Part shown: positions 61,195 to 64,000 of the stretch, piece after piece | Layout: every line of letters begins with the position of its first letter | How positions within the stretch are numbered: position 1 is the stretch's first letter | Source: Patella vulgata | Taxonomy: Eukaryota > Mollusca > Gastropoda > Patellidae | NCBI RefSeq assembly: GCF_932274485.2 | Contig: NC_065885.2 | Span: 34,547,062 to 34,611,061 of the forward strand | Length of the DNA stretch: 64,000 bases | Reading direction: 5' to 3' | Made by a program: the position numbers and the translations under genes | The notes under the pieces: model-generated | The model's database searches: none | Seen by the model: only the letters and a program-made list of their open reading frames with translations | What the model was told of the DNA's origin: nothing

Positions 61195-61260
61195 CATGGT
61201 TAAATGGACAATGAACCCCTCTAAATACAAAACAGGAAGTGTTTATCTCCTACATCTTCT
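61195..61260. repeat. fragment of the hairpin-2 arm
   Basis: TAAATGGACAATGAAC, CTCTAAATACAAAACAGGA and GTGTTTATCTCCTAC follow the order of the right arm of the 44334-44506 hairpin, with substitutions. Confidence 0.5.
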
Positions 61261-61796
61261 TAAACAATATGACGAAATTATTTATAACCACAATGTTTAC
61301 GAATACGGGTTACCTCATAAATACTGTATTAACAAATTACGATTTCCTAGTAAATACTTATGATGCGGAAATGACCTAACCCTAACTCGTTGTTTATTAT
61401 ACAAAGTGTCCAAATTATTATATTATTATTATTAAAACATAGATATGTCGTCACCCTTTGATGTTTTTAACCAGTATATAGGGGAATGTACGCTTTTCTT
61501 AAACAATCGTCTATTATTTATAAAACTGTCCATTATTTATTGAAAATAATGGATAGGTTTACTAATAATAGATACTTATCTGAAAAATGAACATGCATTT
61601 TGGGATAATTTATTCTCTGAACAAATTAAATTACAGAACATGAAATTACTTTAAAACCTCATAGTTACCGAAATGTCACATGACCGAATGTTGATTTTAC
61701 ATGTTTGTCTACATAAAGAAATCCACTTAAATCCGTCCGTTATATTATGTCACTTGTCCGTTTAATAGTACGTTCGGAACTAGATCGATGATGCGT

Positions 61797-62235
61797 TTTT
61801 ATACGCCCACGTTTTCGCATCTTCTTTGTGAACACTCTACAGGTCATAATTTGAAATATAGGTATATATCCCAAAGATCTCGGTTTCTTTCGATATTGGC
61901 TTGTATGGGGCCGTAACCTTCTGGATTATGGTCCCTGGCTGTACACACTAGAGGCCACAATTATTAGCCCTTTTTGATGAAACTGAACATGTGTGTTTAT
62001 AACACAATGATCTCGATTCCTTGCGATATTGGCGCATATAGGACCGTAACTTCCTGGATGATGGCCCCTGATTGAACAAAAAAAACGTGTTTTGAGCCTG
62101 TGGAACCTATACAGGTCACAATTTTTATCCGATTTTAAAACACGTTCAAATATATCACCGTTAGACCATAATGACAGTTGAGTTTGAATTTCGTGAATTG
62201 GTTTGTGCCTTTGATCATGTGTCGTGTCACTTATA
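61797..62235 (-). mobile_element. CvA/pearl-like element, partial
   Basis: Minus-strand copy: TTTTTATACGCCCACGTTTT terminus, GTGAACACTCTACAGGTC, GATCTCGGTTTCTTTCGATA, AACTTCCTGGATGATGGCCC and TATATCACCGTTAGACC. About one and a half dimers; the (GGAC)n tract is lost. Confidence 0.65.
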
Positions 62236-62498
62236 TCAGAGTATATATTAAATTTTGTAATTAAAAATTTGGACGGCTAGTACCCTCCATATTAACCACA
62301 GTACTAAGAATATTATCAATATCTAAATCAATCTCGTGGGCAGCCTTTCCATCACAACTTTGACGGTTATTATTCCCCCATATCAGGAACATCACAATTT
62401 TTACGGCTATTTTCTTCCATATCGAGTACATACCAATGTAATCAGTATCCAAATGCTTATCACATATATTCTCACTATTAACATTTTTTTTCGATGGG

Positions 62499-62703
62499 GT
62501 TTCGAATCCCCAGTTGTACGTGACAAGTAGGGTCGCCTGTCAAACCTCGTGGGTTTTCTCCGGGTCCTCCGGTTTCTTCCCCCTGCTAAAGACCCCTACG
62601 CGCAAGCGAATTAATGAAATAAAGTTAAATCAAATGTTTGTCCCGAAATGACCTAGTTTGTGCCAAGTGGACGTTAAACCCCATTTCTCTCTCTATCTCT
62701 CTC
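62499..62703 (+). repeat. SINE family 1, 5'-truncated, with target-site duplication
   Basis: Begins at the B box (GTTTCGAATCCCCAGTTG) and ends in a (CT)n tail. An 11-bp repeat TTTTCGATGGG at 62488-62498 and 62704-62714 marks the insertion. Confidence 0.85.
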
Positions 62704-62918
62704 TTTTCGATGGGTTTTAAACATGTCATCTCCATGTCAAATATTTTGGAATGTCTGTGTATGCTTGCATTGTATGACTGGAGTGTTTTGTCACATGCAT
62801 TCATGAGCATGTGCAGGTTGTTTTAAGAATATATCTATTATTTTATGGCTTGTTGTTTTAGAAAACTATCCATTATTTGTATCGCTATGGTGCTATGTTT
62901 TAAGTTTGATAATAGCCT

Positions 62919-63020
62919 AAGACTGTCCATTATGTAAATACAAAGAAAAACTTCGTCATTTGTTCTTTCTATTTACAACGCCCCGAAGTTTTTCTTTGTA
63001 TTTACATAATGGACAGTCTT
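62919..63020. repeat. perfect 37-bp inverted repeat
   Basis: 62919-62955 and 62984-63020 are exact reverse complements (AAGACTGTCCATTATGTAAA... ending ACTTCG) around a 28-nt loop. Pairing continues outward for about 11 more bases (GATAATAGCC versus GGCCATTATC) with two mismatches. Confidence 0.95.
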
Positions 63021-63313
63021 CGGCCATTATCAATCAAATACTGTGGGCACAAGTGGACGAAAGTAATGTAACTATTGGAAACAAGTTGCTATGATATCGT
63101 TTTGTGGGAGTATTTATGCAAATCAAAACGACTAGATTGAAGAAAAAACATATCTGAGTGAATCGACAGAGGTTTGATTGCCTGACATTACGAATTGTTA
63201 AAAACAAAACGAGCCGAAGCGAGAGCAGGTAAAATCGATTCTTCAACAGGCATTGCATTCCTGTTCTTTTTTTTATTATATATTGTCTGGTTGGACATGG
63301 TGTATGCATATAT

Positions 63314-64000
63314 ACTATTCAAAAAAAGTAGGGGATATTTGATTTTTAAGTGTTATTAAAGTCACCTAATGAAACTGACGAAGAAACAAATGACAAAATG
63401 AAATGAAGTTCACATTCATCGATTTATTCCAAATGATCGTTAGACTAAGTAAGGCACAGACTGACCATTATAAGGGTAAAATGATACCCGGGGTCAAACA
63501 GCAAAGTTACCACAGCATCACAACCAAGTCAGTAACGGGTAAATCCTCCTCTGTTTGCCAAACAAGCATTGATCCGACGTGGCATTTTGGTCCAGATTGT
63601 CCCATTCCTGTTGCAACGCAGCAGCAAGTTCTTGGACATTGGCAGGACGTTGTTGACGTTGACGTAACCTCTGTCAAAGCATGTCCCAGACATGCTCGAT
63701 GGGGGAGAGGTCGGGACTCAGTGCTGGCCAAGGTAATGTGGTGATGTTCTGTTGTTGGAGGTAACCTGTAACGATCCTGGCCCTGTGACATTTTGCGTTG
63801 TCATCCTGGAAGATGAAACGGCGGCCATGACGTCGTGCGAACGGCACAACATGGACTGCCAAGATGTTGTCCCGGTAGTACTGGCCTGTAACACGCCCTG
63901 CAACAACATATAAAGCCGTTCTTCCAGCAACAGTGATGCCTCCCCACACCATAACAGAACCACCCCCAAATCGATCATGTCTGATGACGTTAACGTCTTG
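63314..64000 (-). mobile_element. Tc1-like transposon, partial (runs off the window)
   Basis: The element end CTATTCAAAAAAAGTAGGGG follows a TA at about 63312. Reading left from the window edge the transposase gives MVWGGITVAGRTALYVVAG, QDDNAKCHRARIVTGYLQQQ and LSPDLSPIEHVWDML: second aspartate and glutamate separated by 34 residues (DD34E). A stop follows WDML where a glycine codon is usual, then QRLRQRQQRPANVQELAAAL, so the copy is decayed. The N-terminal half lies beyond 64000. It is a different family from the 38-39 kb copy. Confidence 0.85.

Overview
The window looks like a stretch of an AT-rich metazoan genome, most probably a lophotrochozoan and perhaps a mollusc. The genes are split by introns, there are no operons or closely packed ORFs, and the intergenic and intronic DNA is full of tRNA-derived SINEs, Nimb/I- and CR1/L2-like LINEs, Tc1-like DNA transposons and tandem-repeat elements like the CvA/pearl type known from bivalves. 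The species cannot be named from sequence alone.

One host gene dominates. A receptor tyrosine kinase lies on the minus strand and spans at least 16924-52584. Eight exons can be joined with consistent phases and consensus splice sites: one ectodomain exon (52393-52584), a transmembrane exon (51083-51195), then the complete kinase domain in six exons (49797-50019, 49089-49199, 42349-42557, 27759-27881, 25637-25845, 16924-17029). All the key kinase motifs are present ([34 protein letters not shown]). The remaining ectodomain exons (to the right) and the C-terminal tail exon (to the left) were not found. The largest intron (42348-27882, about 14.5 kb) separates the hinge/insert exon from the catalytic-loop exon and holds nested mobile elements.

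Region by region: 1-16.9 kb is intergenic or 3' flank with both SINE families, a possible EF-hand terminal exon on the plus strand (4556-4617), a CvA-like element (10.5-11.3 kb) and tandem repeats (11.9-12.9 kb). 17.0-25.6 kb is an intron with two abutting CACTG-ended elements (17573-20956) and a long dimeric tandem-repeat element (21.0-23.1 kb) split by a SINE. 27.9-42.3 kb is the large intron: an old Nimb-like LINE (28.26-34.46 kb) interrupted by a CvA-like element and by a 1.4-kb foldback, then a 4.3-kb element with about 0.7-kb inverted arms (35962-40297) carrying a decayed Tc1-like transposase gene and a SINE. 42.6-49.1 kb is an intron with twin hairpins at 44.3-44.5 kb and a 3.6-kb span bounded by short inverted repeats. 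52.6-64 kb is 5' of the last recognised exon and contains a roughly 1-kb segmental duplication (53.9-56.2 and 60.15-61.2 kb), one copy of which carries a truncated CR1/L2-like LINE while the other preserves the empty site. The window ends inside a second Tc1-like transposon.

No rRNA, functional tRNA, CRISPR or bacterial-type feature was seen, and no LTR element or Polinton was recognised.
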